Shown here: one piece after another, positions 63,378 through 64,000 of the stretch
Layout: each line of letters opens with the position of its first letter
Position numbering within the stretch: the first letter of the stretch is position 1
Assembly: GCA_012845835.1 (NCBI GenBank)
Contig: JABAKD010000027.1
Coordinates: 15,596,073 to 15,660,072 of the forward strand
Length of the DNA: 64,000 nt
Reading direction: 5' to 3'
Origin: Undaria pinnatifida
Lineage: Eukaryota > Sar > Phaeophyceae > Laminariales > Alariaceae
Translations under genes and position numbers: made by a program
Notes under the pieces: generated by a model
Database searches by the model: none
The model's input: the letters and a program-made list of their open reading frames with translations, nothing else
Told to the model about the DNA's origin: nothing

Positions 63378-64000
63378 TAATAACTCGTAGCTCGCTCGTC
63401 GGGTCGTTCATCGGGTCGACCCGGTGGTTTAGCGCTACGGGCGTGGCTAATTGCCCATGCGTGTGGGTTGCGTTTTTTTCTGATTTTTCGCGCGCACATC
63501 ACAAAATGCTGCCGCAAACAATACCGGTAGAAAGAACCATAGAACACGACATCCTGGGACAAGTACGAGGGACCAAGGACCAACCAACCGACTGACGTGT
63601 ACATGCTTTGACCCGTGACTTTTCGACTTCGACCCGTGAGAAATGTCACGGGTCAAGTCGACCTGACCCGCATGAAACCCGCACCTCGCGGGTCAATCGG
63701 ATTGTGGCGGGTCGGTTCAGGAGGATTTCAAAATCTTGCTGGTCAGGTCGGGTCAGGAAGTTTTCACAATCTCGTGGGTCGGGTCGGGTCGGGTCAGGCG
63801 GTTTTCACAATTTCGCGGGTTGGGTCAAGACGTCTCGAAATTCTAGCGGGTCGGGTCGGGTCGGGTCAAGACGTTTCGAAATTCTCACGGGTCGGGTCGG
63901 GTCTACTGACCCGACCCGACCCGACCCGCGAGATTTAACCCGACCCGTGAAAAGCCCTGGTAAATTCGTCTCCTCAAGGGGACGATTTTGAATCGGACGA

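Larger units (their letters stand above)
62287..63960. mobile_element. GGGTCGGGTC element(s) with inverted ends
   Basis: Starts GGGCTTTTCACGGGTCATGA and ends GACCCGTGAAAAGCCC, a clean inverted repeat. At each end lie 40-50-base units of (GGGTC)n plus a TTTCAAAATCTCGCG-type spacer (62,289-62,640 and 63,640-63,950). The middle (62,650-63,600) holds the 292-bp direct duplication and an (AGT)n tract. Two separate short elements, like the one at 17,265, are an alternative reading. Open frames rich in VGSG are an effect of the repeat. Confidence 0.65.

Overview
The window reads as nuclear DNA of a eukaryote with long GT-AG introns, very abundant microsatellites and many decayed mobile elements. Ty3/gypsy chromodomain retrotransposon remains, LINE tails and miniature LTR elements point to a stramenopile-type alga; a brown alga is my best guess. 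That is an inference from element types and intron style, not from a marker gene. No prokaryotic operon, rRNA gene or complete tRNA gene was seen.

Two or three spliced host genes can be reconstructed from splice sites and matching intron phases. On the minus strand, exons scattered from 24,506 down to 9,152 encode an ABC exporter half-transporter (membrane domain followed by one nucleotide-binding domain, about 625 residues). Immediately upstream, on the same strand (28,877 to about 25,325), four exons encode a protein with a signal peptide, a GYF-type domain and a long Gly/Arg/Pro-rich tail; it may be a separate gene or the 5' end of the ABC gene. On the plus strand, exons from 32,487 to 40,494 encode a Derlin (ER-associated degradation, inactive rhomboid fold); its first exon was not found. 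The GYF gene and the Derlin gene face away from each other around 29-32 kb.

The rest is mostly repeats. From left to right: a gypsy integrase relic (0.5-1.2 kb); a complete miniature LTR element (4.2-5.2 kb); a pogo-like MITE and a 30-bp minisatellite (6.4-7.4 kb); intron-embedded repeats inside the ABC gene (10-24 kb), including a second miniature LTR family, a GGGTC-rich inverted-repeat element, a MITE and a 160-bp tandem array; a LINE copy inside a Derlin intron (33.6-34.9 kb); diverged tandem repeats (37-38 kb); a small dispersed family (3.2, 40.5-41.1 kb); a segmental repeat shared by 42.8-44.1 and 55.0-55.6 kb; a decayed antisense chromodomain gypsy element (45.3-52.8 kb) lying between LTRs of the miniature family; an unusually long (TAC)n tract (54.1-54.7 kb); a second LINE copy bracketed by inverted repeats (59.7-62.1 kb); and a GGGTC-rich region with inverted ends (62.3-64.0 kb).

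The signals I would follow first are: the 9-mer TACCAGGTA and its complement, about 26 exact copies where about 0.5 are expected; the ABC protein with altered A-loop, D-loop and H-loop; inverted repeats flanking its exons; a decoy copy of its Walker A exon; and the miniature LTR families that share an internal region but not LTRs.
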